Source: a bacterium (lineage in GTDB: Bacteria; Pseudomonadota; Alphaproteobacteria; SP197). From it: a DNA stretch of 64,000 bases. A program made the translations under genes and the position numbers. Positions within the stretch are counted from its first letter, which is position 1. Every line of letters begins with the position of its first letter. Under the pieces are notes generated by a model that made no database searches, was not told the DNA's origin, and worked only from the letters and a program-made list of their open reading frames with translations. Where the stretch lies: contig JAPPGE010000071.1 in assembly GCA_028821455.1 (NCBI GenBank), positions 46,448-110,447 on the forward strand. Direction: 5' to 3'. Positions 7,970 through 16,377 of the stretch are shown one piece after another.

Positions 7970-7996
7970 ACCACGCATGCCGCAGGCTCGGCGCCA

Positions 7997-9208
7997 TCAA
8001 GGACCGGGGGAACCGGTCCGGCGTTCCAGCCTCGATCTTAACGCCACTGCGAGGAACGCCAGGGCCATACCGAATCCCGCAATCACCAGGAACGTTGCGC
8101 TGCCGCCGACGACACTTAGCGAGAATCCGATCCATAGCGCGGCCAGCATTCCTGCTCCCTTGTCGAAGAGGGCGGAGGCGCTCACGACGCGTGCCATGAG
8201 GTGGTCGGGCGTGTGCGACGCCCTGGCCGAGAGGTAGAGCACCAGCAGGAATCCTTCGCCGGCTCCGATAAGGAAGGCGCCAGTCAAAAGGAAATGGAAC
8301 CCTCCCTGGGCGATGAGCATTGCGCCGGCTGAAAACACAATCAGGCACCAGGCCGGGATGATTCCAGTCCGCAATTTGAGAAAACCGGAACAAAACGTTC
8401 CGAGTACCGATCCGGCCGCATAGGATGACACGGCGAAGGACGCCGCAAGGGCATCGCTGGCATCGCCACCGGAACCCACGTAGACAAGCCCCAAGACAAC
8501 GCCGTGACCGACGGCACCGTAGGCGGTCCAAATCAACTGCATGGTGCGCAGGCGCGTATGACGCAGGAAGAACGACAGGCCCTCGCGGATATCGCGCAGA
8601 ATGGAGCTCTTGCTCGAGGAGACGTGGACCGGTGCGTCGATCCTGACGAAGAAGATCGCAAGGGCGAACGCGGCGAGAAACGCGGATACGAGCGACAGTG
8701 CCTCAACGGTACCAACCGTCGCTACGGTGAAGCCGGCGATGGCGGGTCCGGCAATCCAGGCAACCGACTCGGTGGCCTCCGTCCATCCGTAGGCGCCTTC
8801 AAGTTCGGTCTTCTCGACGAGCCGCGGCACGATCGCCGATCGCGCTGCGTCCGAGACTGACGCCAGGGTTCCAAACGGTACGGCAACCGCAAACAGGGCG
8901 ATGAGAACGGGTCCGTCCAGAAAGTGGACGATGACGACAAGGAGAAGCAGAAGGGCACGGCCGAAATCGGCCAGGATCATCAATCGCTTGCGGTCGTGCC
9001 GATCGAGAAGGGCGCCGAAGGGAAGGTGAAACACGAAATACGGCACCATCTCCAGGACGACGACGAAGGACACAAGGGTTGCGGATCCGGTGAGGTCCAG
9101 AACGACCAGGGGAATGATGACGTTGCCTGCGGCCTCCGCGGAGTTCAGTACGCACTGCGCAAGCACGAAGACCCGGAAACGGGCGTTTCTCTTGATGAGC
9201 TGAAACAT
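7997..9208 (-). CDS. MFS exporter (EntS/MFS_3-like)
   Basis: A 403-residue integral membrane protein with about twelve helices. The motif GALLDRHDRKRLMILAD in the helix 2-3 loop is the MFS signature in the form seen in the EntS/MFS_3 subgroup of exporters. NSAEAAGNVIIPLVVLDLTGSA in helix 1-2 also fits that subgroup. A role in efflux of a siderophore, drug or metabolite is known for relatives, but the substrate here is unknown. The transposon inserted just past its stop codon. No accessory periplasmic adaptor lies nearby. Confidence 0.85.
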   Translation of the reverse strand: MFQLIKRNARFRVFVLAQCVLNSAEAAGNVIIPLVVLDLTGSATLVSFVVVLEMVPYFVFHLPFGALLDRHDRKRLMILADFGRALLLLLVVIVHFLDGPVLIALFAVAVPFGTLASVSDAARSAIVPRLVEKTELEGAYGWTEATESVAWIAGPAIAGFTVATVGTVEALSLVSAFLAAFALAIFFVRIDAPVHVSSSKSSILRDIREGLSFFLRHTRLRTMQLIWTAYGAVGHGVVLGLVYVGSGGDASDALAASFAVSSYAAGSVLGTFCSGFLKLRTGIIPAWCLIVFSAGAMLIAQGGFHFLLTGAFLIGAGEGFLLVLYLSARASHTPDHLMARVVSASALFDKGAGMLAALWIGFSLSVVGGSATFLVIAGFGMALAFLAVALRSRLERRTGSPGP

Positions 9209-9480
9209 CGGTGACGTCAGCGGCGGCAGGCGCCGTTTCGATCGGAGGCATGTTCGCCGGAGGGGAATTGGAGGCTTACAGCAGACCGAAGTTGAGGCGC
9301 AAGTGTCGGGGTCGGCTTGTCGGCGGCGGTGCGTCGACGCTTGTCTCTCGCCTGATCTCCTGTGGGCCTGATCTTCCCATGACCGCTGGCATCTGCGTCA
9401 ATCAGGAGGAGCACATGACGCGTCGGTGCTGCAAGCCTGTGGCTCGTGAGACAACTTCGACCACGAGACAGGCGTTGTCG

Positions 9481-10296
9481 TCAGAATGCGTAGCGCAGTG
9501 ACAGCCGGACGCCGTGGCTCTTCAGCCTCGCCTTCGTCGGCGCGAGATCAAGCGGCAATGGTGCCCGGCTTCCGTCGCGCCAGACGACCCGGCCCGGGCC
9601 GCGCGGCGTGCGGACTTCGCCAAGGTCCGTGTAACGCCAGGCCAGATCGAGGCTGACGCGCTCGCTGAGCGCCAGCGCGACCCCGGCCGTCGCCATCCAC
9701 GCCAGTCCGGTGTGGCTGCCGCCCGGCACGGTGGTGGTCGTCGCCGGAAACGTCATGGTCGTCTGCCCGATCCGGGTGTGCGCGGCTCCGATTCCTGCAC
9801 CGATGAAGGGTACGAAGGGACCGAATTCGGGCACTCCCAGGGCGTCGAGATCAACGAAACCGGCGATCATCCCGGAGAGAGACGACAGGTCTGCCGAGAC
9901 TTCCTGCCGGCGCTCCGGCGCCAGGAAGTTCGCGCGGCCATCGAAGGAAAAGTCGGGACGGTATTCGACCAGCACCTCGAACCGGACCACCCCGGTTTCG
10001 TAGCCGAGCCCGAGTTCCACCGAGGGCATTGTCCCGAAGTCCCCCGCCGAACGATAGGGCGCGCCATCGCCGCCGGTTCCGCAGCCGTAGAGAGCCGCCG
10101 GCGTGGTGGTGGAGCAATCGGTATCGGTAAAGGCTGTCGTCTCCGGCCTGTCGAGACCAATGCCGCCGCGCAGATAATAGTCTCCCGCAACGGCGAAGTC
10201 GGAAGCCAGGCACAGTCCGGCGGCGAGCACCATTGTCGCGAACTGCGGGAGACGCGCTTGTCTGCCGGGTGGAATTTTGGGGAGTGATCGAGCCAT
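9481..10296 (-). CDS. Outer-membrane beta-barrel protein (OmpA/opacity-like porin domain)
   Basis: A 271-residue secreted protein. The start at MARSLPKIPPG was chosen because GGAGG lies 5 bases upstream. A signal peptide runs to about FAVAG, cleaving before DYYLRGG. The mature part shows alternating aromatic strands (YYLRGGIGLD, VRFEVLVEYRPDFSFDG, FVPFIGAGIGAAHTRIG, VSLDLAWRYTDLGEV) and ends SLRYAF with a terminal phenylalanine, the BAM recognition signature. Two cysteines in a loop (CSTTTPAALYGC) may form a disulfide. This is an eight-stranded barrel of the kind common in alphaproteobacterial envelopes. Its specific role is unknown, and it appears monocistronic. Confidence 0.85.
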   Translation of the reverse strand: MARSLPKIPPGRQARLPQFATMVLAAGLCLASDFAVAGDYYLRGGIGLDRPETTAFTDTDCSTTTPAALYGCGTGGDGAPYRSAGDFGTMPSVELGLGYETGVVRFEVLVEYRPDFSFDGRANFLAPERRQEVSADLSSLSGMIAGFVDLDALGVPEFGPFVPFIGAGIGAAHTRIGQTTMTFPATTTTVPGGSHTGLAWMATAGVALALSERVSLDLAWRYTDLGEVRTPRGPGRVVWRDGSRAPLPLDLAPTKARLKSHGVRLSLRYAF

Positions 10297-10699
10297 GCAG
10301 CCCTCCGGATTTCGGGACAGCACTGCAACCATTGGGGAAGCGCGTTTGCCAGAGTTGCAGGGCATGACCTACGGATACCACGGCCCGCGCCCGAGACCCA
10401 AGCCTCTCCAGATCTCGGTCATGGCTGCTGGCGTCCCCTTAATGCCTCGATCGGAACCATCGGCGCTCCCTGGTGATTGGCGCTTCCCACCACGGGGACA
10501 AGGTGGCTTGGAAACTCAGGAGACGTGCGCGGGCCGCGATGCCGTAGATGACAGCGGTCTGCAGCTCTTGTGAGTGTGCGATCAACAGGATGGGACTGAC
10601 CAGGGAGGTGTTCGTCTTCTCCAGCGGCAATGACGCGGTTCGCGCGGAGTGACCGGCCGTTGATTGTATCGCCTCGTCCTTCGTGTACCATCGGCATCC
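10297..10699. other. Intergenic region without a recognisable gene
   Basis: About 400 bp separate the divergently transcribed outer-membrane protein and the small membrane protein. Frames open in this stretch lack start context and read as shadows. It presumably holds promoters for both flanking genes, but I see no clear -35/-10 pair or operator. Confidence 0.5.
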
Positions 10700-10915
10700 A
10701 TGGACGTGGCAGCCGTCATCTTCATCACTCTGGGCATCATGATCGTCGGATTCGGGCTGCTTTCGCTCGCCAATATTCTCAACATGAGCTTTACGGAACA
10801 CCAGCGGGAGCATGCGGACATCACGAACCCGCGCTTCAGGCTCTCGATGGCCAAGTTCATGGTCACGGGCTTCGTGATCATCGCCATCGGCGGTGTCTTC
10901 GCCCTCCTTGCCTGA
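10700..10915 (+). CDS. Small two-helix membrane protein, unknown function
   Basis: A 71-residue protein starting MDVAAVIFITLGIMIVGFG. It has one N-terminal membrane helix (about residues 4-24) and a second at the C-terminus (FMVTGFVIIAIGGVFALLA), joined by a charged loop with FTEHQREHADITNPRFRLS. A TTG 36 bases upstream is an alternative start with no better ribosome-binding site. I recognise no family. It converges on the GFA gene, leaving a 5-bp gap. Confidence 0.6.
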   Translation: MDVAAVIFITLGIMIVGFGLLSLANILNMSFTEHQREHADITNPRFRLSMAKFMVTGFVIIAIGGVFALLA

Positions 10916-10920
10916 CGCCC

Positions 10921-11334
10921 TCACCTGTCGTCCAGGCGACCGCTGCCTCGCGCGTGGCGGACAAGCGAATCGTCGGTATCGAACCACGCAAGGGCCGCCT
11001 CATGCCAGACATGCCGGGCGGGCGGCAGGGAATCGGGATCGTCACAGGTCCCCGTAAAGAAGTGGATTTCACCGGGGGCTTCGTCCGATTCGTAGGTCAG
11101 CGGCGTGCCGCAGGAAGAGCAGAACCCTCGCCTGACACCGGGCGAGGACTTGTGGATGGCCCGATGGCCGGCGGTGAAGGTCACGGACGAGGCGGTTGCC
11201 CCGACAAAGGCGGCAACGGGAGCGCCGGTAGCGCGCCGGCAACTCCGGCAGTGACAGTAGGCCGTCCACAGCGGCGGTGCATCGATGCAATACCGCACGG
11301 CGCCGCACAGGCACCCTCCGCTGATCGGCGGCAT
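10921..11334 (-). CDS. GFA/CENP-V family zinc protein
   Basis: A 137-residue GFA-fold protein with GGCLCGAVRY, YCHCRSCRR and FCSSCGTPL zinc-ligand motifs in order. It starts 3 bp after the TauD-type dioxygenase stop and is the last gene of the minus-strand operon that contains tmpA and tmpB. Its role may be thiol-adduct or aldehyde handling if the pathway releases formaldehyde or another aldehyde. That is inference from family name and context, because enzymatic activity is doubtful for many GFA proteins. Confidence 0.85.
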   Translation of the reverse strand: MPPISGGCLCGAVRYCIDAPPLWTAYCHCRSCRRATGAPVAAFVGATASSVTFTAGHRAIHKSSPGVRRGFCSSCGTPLTYESDEAPGEIHFFTGTCDDPDSLPPARHVWHEAALAWFDTDDSLVRHARGSGRLDDR

Positions 11335-11337
11335 CGA

Positions 11338-12210
11338 TCAGTCGATCCCTGACAGGACCTGCGGCAGGCCGCGCACGCTGATCCGCCAGAGAAGGCGGGA
11401 GTTCTCCGGCGACGTGGCAAATGCGATGGGGCTCGCCGCATGCATCGTCTGCAGGGTATCCCAGATGACGAGATCGCCCGGACGATAGTGGTGGCGGTAG
11501 ATATGTTGCTCGCGCAAGGCATGAGCCTTCAGCGAGTCGAGCAACGCGCCGGCCTCCCCGGAGGCCATGTCCCTGATGGCGTAGGCTCCGTGACCGATTG
11601 CATAGAGTGCCTTCCTGCCGGTGACCGGATGGCGCATCACCAGTGGGTGATGGACCGGTGGCACCCGGCGGTCCTGGTCGTCGTTGATGATCGGGTTGAC
11701 CGCGGCTTCGCCCGCAATGCGGCGGCCACGCCCGTACTTGTGCGCCACCTCGAGGGAATCGATCCTCTCCCTGGTGGCGGCGTCAAGGGAATCATAGGCG
11801 CCCGCCATGTCGCAGAACTGTGTTTCGCCGCCTTCCCGGGGCGCCAGGATCGAATAGAGCATGGTGACGCTTGCCGGCACCTCCTCGTAAGACTGGTCGG
11901 TGTGCCACAGAGCGGCGCCGTTGCGGATCTTGGCGTCCCTGTCCCGCTCTTCGGTGTTGCCCACTGTCATGAGCTCGGGATAGCCGTCCATGCGCATGTG
12001 GTCGAGGACATGGGGGATGGGATCGCCCCACAGCCTGCCGAACCGGAGAAACCGGTCCTTGTCGAGATTCTGGTCCCTGATGACGATGACGCGATGGGCA
12101 TGAAGCGCGTCCACGAGGGTGCGCATGACCGGCTCGGCGAAGTCGTCGGCAAGCCGGACTCCGTGAATCTCCGCTCCGAAGGCCGCATCGAGCGGCGTCA
12201 ACGTCACCAT
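11338..12210 (-). CDS. TauD/TfdA-type Fe(II)/2-oxoglutarate dioxygenase
   Basis: A 290-residue cytoplasmic dioxygenase. The facial triad is visible as H103-x-D105 in LWHTDQSYEE and distal H257 in TMHAASPIAF, with R272 or R276 (SRLLWR) placed to bind 2-oxoglutarate. The family hydroxylates substrates such as taurine, 2,4-D or sulfate esters next to a heteroatom and so releases sulfite or another leaving group. The gene follows the cysteine hydrolase by 49 bp and precedes the GFA gene. Given the phosphonate pair upstream, an organosulfur or organophosphorus substrate is plausible but not demonstrated. No sulfonate ABC transporter is adjacent. Confidence 0.88.
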   Translation of the reverse strand: MVTLTPLDAAFGAEIHGVRLADDFAEPVMRTLVDALHAHRVIVIRDQNLDKDRFLRFGRLWGDPIPHVLDHMRMDGYPELMTVGNTEERDRDAKIRNGAALWHTDQSYEEVPASVTMLYSILAPREGGETQFCDMAGAYDSLDAATRERIDSLEVAHKYGRGRRIAGEAAVNPIINDDQDRRVPPVHHPLVMRHPVTGRKALYAIGHGAYAIRDMASGEAGALLDSLKAHALREQHIYRHHYRPGDLVIWDTLQTMHAASPIAFATSPENSRLLWRISVRGLPQVLSGID

Positions 12211-12259
12211 GGAAGCCTCCAGGACGGAACGCTACCGTGAAGTGACACCGGCGACAATG

Positions 12260-12955
12260 TCAGCGCTCGCGATGCGCCGTTCCAAGAGCCTCGATGACAT
12301 CGTCGCTCTTCGCGAGAGTTCCGAAGACGCCACCGGACGAGCGGATGAGGTCGATGGCAGCGTCATGTCGCCGCTGGCTTGCCGCGGCCGTGCAGTCTTC
12401 GACGACCACGCATTCGATGCCGCGATCCAGGGCCTCGCGCAGGGTCGACGTGACACAGCAGTCGGTTGTGAGCCCGACCAGGATCGCCGCCCGGATGTCC
12501 CGCGCCCGAAAATCAGCGTCGATCGCGGTCGTTGCGAAGACCCCGTAGCTTGCCTTGTCGAACACGTCCTCGCTTGGTGACGGCGCGAGTTCGTCGATGA
12601 TGTTCCACCCCTCCTCGCCACGGACGAGCGCCCGTCCCAGAGGTCCGGTGCTGCCGATCGCCTCGTTGGCGGCGCCGCCAACCTTCCAGGGCTGCAGGTC
12701 CGAGAGATCCGGCGCGTAGCCCTCGCGCGTGTGCATGATCGTAAGCCCGCACCGCCGCGCCGCGCCGAGGACACGGCGAATCGGCTCGACGGGTTGTTTC
12801 AGGCGCTCCAGATCGACCCCGAGACGATGCATGTAGCCATTCTCCGCACAGAAATCCCGCTGCATGTCGATGACAAGAAGCGCCGTGCGCGATGGCTCGA
12901 GGGCGCCCCGTTGCGGAAAGGGCAGCGGGACGCCGGCAACGACCGACATGGTCAC
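12260..12955 (-). CDS. Isochorismatase-like cysteine hydrolase (biuret/ureidoacrylate amidohydrolase type)
   Basis: A 231-residue cysteine hydrolase with the expected catalytic triad: D30 in LLVIDMQRDF, K134 in DKASYG and the nucleophile C167 in TTDCCVTS. The stretch DFCAENGYMHRLGVDLERLKQP followed by MHTREGYAPDLSDL resembles biuret amidohydrolases more than nicotinamidases. The predicted reaction is hydrolysis of an amide or carbamoyl bond. Its ATG overlaps the NIPSNAP stop (ATGA at 12952-12955), so it is translated in the same operon as tmpAB. A second in-frame ATG lies 6 bases downstream. The true substrate is unknown. Confidence 0.85.
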   Translation of the reverse strand: MTMSVVAGVPLPFPQRGALEPSRTALLVIDMQRDFCAENGYMHRLGVDLERLKQPVEPIRRVLGAARRCGLTIMHTREGYAPDLSDLQPWKVGGAANEAIGSTGPLGRALVRGEEGWNIIDELAPSPSEDVFDKASYGVFATTAIDADFRARDIRAAILVGLTTDCCVTSTLREALDRGIECVVVEDCTAAASQRRHDAAIDLIRSSGGVFGTLAKSDDVIEALGTAHRER

Positions 12956-13287
12956 GACCGGCGGACGGGGGGCGGGAAGAAGCTGGCCGGCGTCATGAGA
13001 CGGTTCTCCTGGCTCACCAGGGCACCGAGTTCGGCGCTCCGGGCCAGGTAGTCCTGCCAGTCGGAATCCGCCTGCATCGCCTGCCGGCGCGCCTCGCGGT
13101 CACCGGCATTCTCGTAGACCCAGATGTGGACGAACTGGTTGGGATTGCCGGTCTCGGTGACCAGCCATGCCAAGGGCTGTCCAAGGTGCCTCGTCTGCGG
13201 TTCCTTGCCGAAAGCCTCATAGAGCTCCATGTGTCGTTTCAGCATGCCGGGACGGCAGGTGTAGGTTCGCACGTCAAGCAGCATCAT
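12952..13287 (-). CDS. NIPSNAP-family protein
   Basis: A 111-residue ferredoxin-like (dimeric alpha/beta barrel) protein. The opening MLLDVRTYTCRPGMLKRHMELYEAFG and the central HIWVYENAGDREARRQAM are typical of NIPSNAP. The start at 13287 has AGGAG 6 bases upstream and overlaps the end of tmpB by 14 bases. NIPSNAP proteins are found in many catabolic operons, often without a known reaction. Here it lies between tmpB and a cysteine hydrolase and is likely co-translated with both. Confidence 0.85.
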   Translation of the reverse strand: MMLLDVRTYTCRPGMLKRHMELYEAFGKEPQTRHLGQPLAWLVTETGNPNQFVHIWVYENAGDREARRQAMQADSDWQDYLARSAELGALVSQENRLMTPASFFPPPVRRS

Positions 13288-13864
13288 GCGTCTCCTTGTT
13301 CTGGCTTCGCCGGTGTTCCTCCACCAGGCTCTCGATGATCGGGACGAAATGAAAAAATCCTGGTGTCTTCATGCCGGGCCGCTTCCCGGCGTCATCCAGG
13401 AGTCGTACGGCGATGATGTCGCCGAGATGCGGGTGTTGGGCAAACTGCTCGGCCTCGTGTGCCTCCATCGGGCCGCCCTGGAGGGAAAGCGAATGGCGCG
13501 ACGCGTCACTCAACCTCTCCAGGTAATCACGCCTGGTGGCCGAGAGATAGCGCTTGGCAGCCACGTGGTGGCGTATGCAGTCGGTCACGACGGCGGGAAA
13601 GAAACGCTCCACCAGTCGGGCGCCGGCCACCTCGTGGTGTCGGTCGCGGGTGTCTGTCATGGAGAACATCCCGGAATCGCCCGCGATATGGCCGATATCG
13701 TGAAGCAGCGCCCCGACAATGACCGCGTTCTTTCTGCGGCTTCTCTGGGCAAGGGTGGCGCTCTGCAGCATGTGTTCGGCGATCGTCACGTCCTCGCCAA
13801 GGTATTCGACGGTCGCCACGTCTTCGAAGATGGCAGCCAGGCAATCGATGATCGCCTGGGCCAT
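13274..13864 (-). CDS. tmpB: HD-domain mixed-valent diiron oxygenase, TmpB/PhnZ-like
   Basis: A 196-residue HD-domain oxygenase predicted to cleave the C-P bond of a 1-hydroxyphosphonate. TmpB converts 1-hydroxy-2-(trimethylamino)ethylphosphonate to glycine betaine and phosphate. Diiron ligands are present: H31 in EHML, H55-D56 in LLHDIGH, H59, and further histidines in RHHEVAG and IRHHVAAKRY. The gating pair Y21-x-x-E24 (EYLGEDVT) is the hallmark that separates these oxygenases from HD phosphohydrolases, matching Y24/E27 of PhnZ. The start at 13864 overlaps the tmpA stop by one base (TGATG). The pairing with a BBOX-type dioxygenase rather than a PhnY-type one favours TmpB over PhnZ. Specificity remains inferred. 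Confidence 0.85.
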   Translation of the reverse strand: MAQAIIDCLAAIFEDVATVEYLGEDVTIAEHMLQSATLAQRSRRKNAVIVGALLHDIGHIAGDSGMFSMTDTRDRHHEVAGARLVERFFPAVVTDCIRHHVAAKRYLSATRRDYLERLSDASRHSLSLQGGPMEAHEAEQFAQHPHLGDIIAVRLLDDAGKRPGMKTPGFFHFVPIIESLVEEHRRSQNKETHDAA

Positions 13865-14994
13865 CAGACCGGCTCCCGCGATGTTGCCTGCATCAATGCC
13901 TCGTGAGTCGAGCGCAGCCCGTCCATGTCCGCATAGCAGCCCTGGAGCCAGCGGTTGCCGGCGCCTGTCCACGCCGTGCGTCCGTGAAGAACGCGGGTGT
14001 TGTCGACAACAAAGCACTCGCCGGGTTCCAGGCGGAACGAGATCGCCATCAACGGGTCGTCGACGATGTCGCCGAGGTGCCGGTAGGCGGCATACCACAT
14101 GGCCATGCGCTCGAAGGGCACATCCCTCACTGCCGCCAGGGACCGGTTGTTGAAACGCACGCACCGGAGTTCTCCATCCGGCGCCAGTTCGATCAGCGGA
14201 CGGCGGGCGGCGAGTGAGACACCCTCCTCGCCGTCAAACGCGAAGCGTGCACAGTGATCGGCGAGCACATCGAAGTGATCCGGGTTCTCCTCCTGCAAGC
14301 GGCGGACGGCGGCAAACCCGTCAATGACCATGCTGTCGCCTCCGGTAAGCGAACTCTCGAGACAGTAGAGCACCTGAACCGTCGGCACCGGGTCCCGGTA
14401 GGGATTGTCGGTATGGGCCTGAAGGGCACGTCCCGTATTGGCAAGATTCACCGGGTTCACTTGTGTACGGACATCGAAGTGACGGCCATAGTTGGTCTCC
14501 CTCACGTGACCGAAGAGATTGACGATGCGAAAGAGCGCGCCGGGCGCCACCGGCCCGTTGATCACCCGCGCCACACCATAGTTCCGGACGCAGCCCAGCC
14601 AGTCGCGCAGCGCCGCGCCGCGCATCTCCAGGTCCCCAAGGTTTGCGACCGGCACCTCGCCCAGCCGGGAGCCTGTCCACGTGGTGATTGTCGGTTCCGT
14701 CCAGCCACGCCCGTCAACCCCCGACTGGTCGTAGGCATTCCGCTCGAGCCAGGACAGGTCGAAGGCGATCGCCCTCATCTCCGGGGCGAAGTTGACCATG
14801 AGTGTGGTGTCGCTGACGGCCGCGGAGGCAATGCGAAGATCGGACGGGATGGCGCCCGGTGCAATCAGCCGCTGACCATTGCCGGGGTCGCGGGTCTCGG
14901 GATCGGCCGCATTGTCGCGCAGCCAGATGGCGTGGAAGCGCCTGGACCCCAGGGTCAGGAATGTCCCGGAGGCATCGACACTGACGTCCGTCAT
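13864..14994 (-). CDS. tmpA: TmpA-like Fe(II)/2OG dioxygenase (gamma-butyrobetaine hydroxylase family)
   Basis: A 376-residue dioxygenase with the two-domain BBOX layout: an N-terminal DUF971-like domain (about residues 5-95, WLRDNAADPETRDPGNGQRL) and a jelly-roll core with H194-T-D196 (LQAHTDNPYRDP), H337 (TRVLHGRT) and R348 (NRWLQGC). TmpA hydroxylates (2-trimethylamino)ethylphosphonate at C1. The adjacent TmpB-like gene makes this role more likely than carnitine synthesis. The N-terminal domain lacks the CxC zinc cysteines found in classical BBOX (they are replaced by ADPET). The ATG at 14994 was chosen because it gives an ATGA overlap with the aminotransferase stop. The longer frame would begin with TTG at 15003. 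Confidence 0.83.
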   Translation of the reverse strand: MTDVSVDASGTFLTLGSRRFHAIWLRDNAADPETRDPGNGQRLIAPGAIPSDLRIASAAVSDTTLMVNFAPEMRAIAFDLSWLERNAYDQSGVDGRGWTEPTITTWTGSRLGEVPVANLGDLEMRGAALRDWLGCVRNYGVARVINGPVAPGALFRIVNLFGHVRETNYGRHFDVRTQVNPVNLANTGRALQAHTDNPYRDPVPTVQVLYCLESSLTGGDSMVIDGFAAVRRLQEENPDHFDVLADHCARFAFDGEEGVSLAARRPLIELAPDGELRCVRFNNRSLAAVRDVPFERMAMWYAAYRHLGDIVDDPLMAISFRLEPGECFVVDNTRVLHGRTAWTGAGNRWLQGCYADMDGLRSTHEALMQATSREPV

Positions 14995-16289
14995 GACAGG
15001 CAACCGGCGTCACATTCCCGGGCAAGGCGGCCGATGGCGTCTTCCATTGCGTCAATCGTACGGGTGATGTCCTCGTCGTCGATAGCCGTGGAGACGTAGA
15101 TCTTGGAGTCCGCCTTGAGAACGCCATTCTCCATGAGGAGAGCGTTGAATCGCTTCAGCATCGCGGCATTGCCAGCCAGCATGTCGCAGTGATTGCTGAC
15201 GGCGCCATGGGTGAAGACGACATCGAAAAGAGGAGGTTCGCCGACCACCCGGGCATCGATCCCGTTGGCGGCCAGGATCCTTTCGAGGGCCGCCATCAGG
15301 CGCCGGCCCGTGTCGAAGAGGCGCTCGAAGGTGCCGGGACGGGACAGGACGCCGAGCGTTGCCAGACCGGCCACGGACGCCACGGGATTGCCGGAGAGTG
15401 TGCCGACCTGCGGCACGAAGCGCCCGGTGCCGGCCTGCTCGCTGTCAAAGGCGGCCATGATGTCCTCGCGTCCGGCAATGGCTGCAAGCGGGAAGCCGCC
15501 GCCGATCACCTTGCCGAGCGTACACAGGTCCGGAACGACACCGTAGTACTCCTGGGCCCCGCCCATGCCCAGCCGGAACCCCGTGACCACCTCGTCAAAC
15601 ACGAGGAGCACATCGTGTTCTCGTGTCAGGTCCCGCAAGGCGGCGAGGAATCCCGGCTGCGGCGAGATCAGCCGCTGCATGGGTTCAAGGAACACCGCTG
15701 CGATCTCGGATCCGTACTCCCTCAAGAGACTTTCCACCGCACCTGCATCGTTGAACGGCGCCACAAGGACCGTGTCCCTCACCGCGTCGGGAATGCCCGC
15801 GGAATCGGGAATCGGGCGGGGCGAGTTGCCGGGCGTCTTCGGCGCGAGGCTCATCAGTGCGTAGTCGCTGTAGCCGTGGTAGCCGCCCTCGAACTTGAGG
15901 ATTCTCGGACGCCCCGTATGGGCACGGGCAAGGCGCATGGCAAAGGCATCAGCCTCGGAACCCGTGCTCGTAAAACGAACCTTTTCGGCAACCGGCACGG
16001 CGTCGATGATGGCTTCAGCCAGCGCAATGCCCTCGGGATTGCTGGCGAAGAACGTCGTCCCTGTCTCGAGCTGGCCGCGCACCGCGCTCGTGACCTCGGG
16101 ATGGGCATGCCCGATGAGCATGGGGCCCGATCCGATGAGATAGTCGATGTATTCGCGGCCCTCGTCATCCCACACGCGGCTGCCGCTGCCCCGGGCAATG
16201 ACGAGATCTTTGGAGACGTTGCCGAACGTGCCGCCGGGAAGAGCCCTCGCCGCTCTCTGGCGGATAGACGACTGCACACTCTGCGTCAT
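14991..16289 (-). CDS. Class III PLP aminotransferase (glutamate-1-semialdehyde aminomutase-like)
   Basis: A 432-residue PLP enzyme beginning MTQSVQSSIRQRAARALPGG. It shows the fold-type I landmarks FTSTGSEADAFAMRLARAHTG (cofactor phosphate binding), YHGYSD, FDEVVTGFRLGMGG (Asp to the pyridine nitrogen) and TLGKVIGGGFPLAA (the lysine that forms the Schiff base). The sequence is closer to the GSA-aminomutase subgroup than to omega-transaminases, but the operon context argues against haem synthesis. It is the first gene of the tmpA-tmpB operon and overlaps tmpA by 4 bases. A role in converting an amino-bearing precursor or product is likely, with substrate unknown. Upstream alternative starts exist, since the frame is open to 16337. 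Confidence 0.85.
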   Translation of the reverse strand: MTQSVQSSIRQRAARALPGGTFGNVSKDLVIARGSGSRVWDDEGREYIDYLIGSGPMLIGHAHPEVTSAVRGQLETGTTFFASNPEGIALAEAIIDAVPVAEKVRFTSTGSEADAFAMRLARAHTGRPRILKFEGGYHGYSDYALMSLAPKTPGNSPRPIPDSAGIPDAVRDTVLVAPFNDAGAVESLLREYGSEIAAVFLEPMQRLISPQPGFLAALRDLTREHDVLLVFDEVVTGFRLGMGGAQEYYGVVPDLCTLGKVIGGGFPLAAIAGREDIMAAFDSEQAGTGRFVPQVGTLSGNPVASVAGLATLGVLSRPGTFERLFDTGRRLMAALERILAANGIDARVVGEPPLFDVVFTHGAVSNHCDMLAGNAAMLKRFNALLMENGVLKADSKIYVSTAIDDEDITRTIDAMEDAIGRLARECDAGCLS

Positions 16290-16377
16290 GCCTGCCACCG
16301 CGATCGTGCCGACTCCAGGGGGCACGATATCGACCAATCCGTGCTACACAAGAGGCAAGACGAGCCCAGGGCCCCGC
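16290..16377. promoter_or_regulatory. Divergent intergenic region between the phosphonate operon and the PhzF operon
   Basis: Eighty-eight bases separate two divergent operon starts, so both promoters must lie here or inside the first codons. I do not see a strong palindromic operator. The region is named for its position only. Confidence 0.4.

Noticed and set aside
9211..9480. Short open frames between the MFS and outer-membrane protein genes
   Set aside because: No ribosome-binding site, start context or protein-like composition on either strand.
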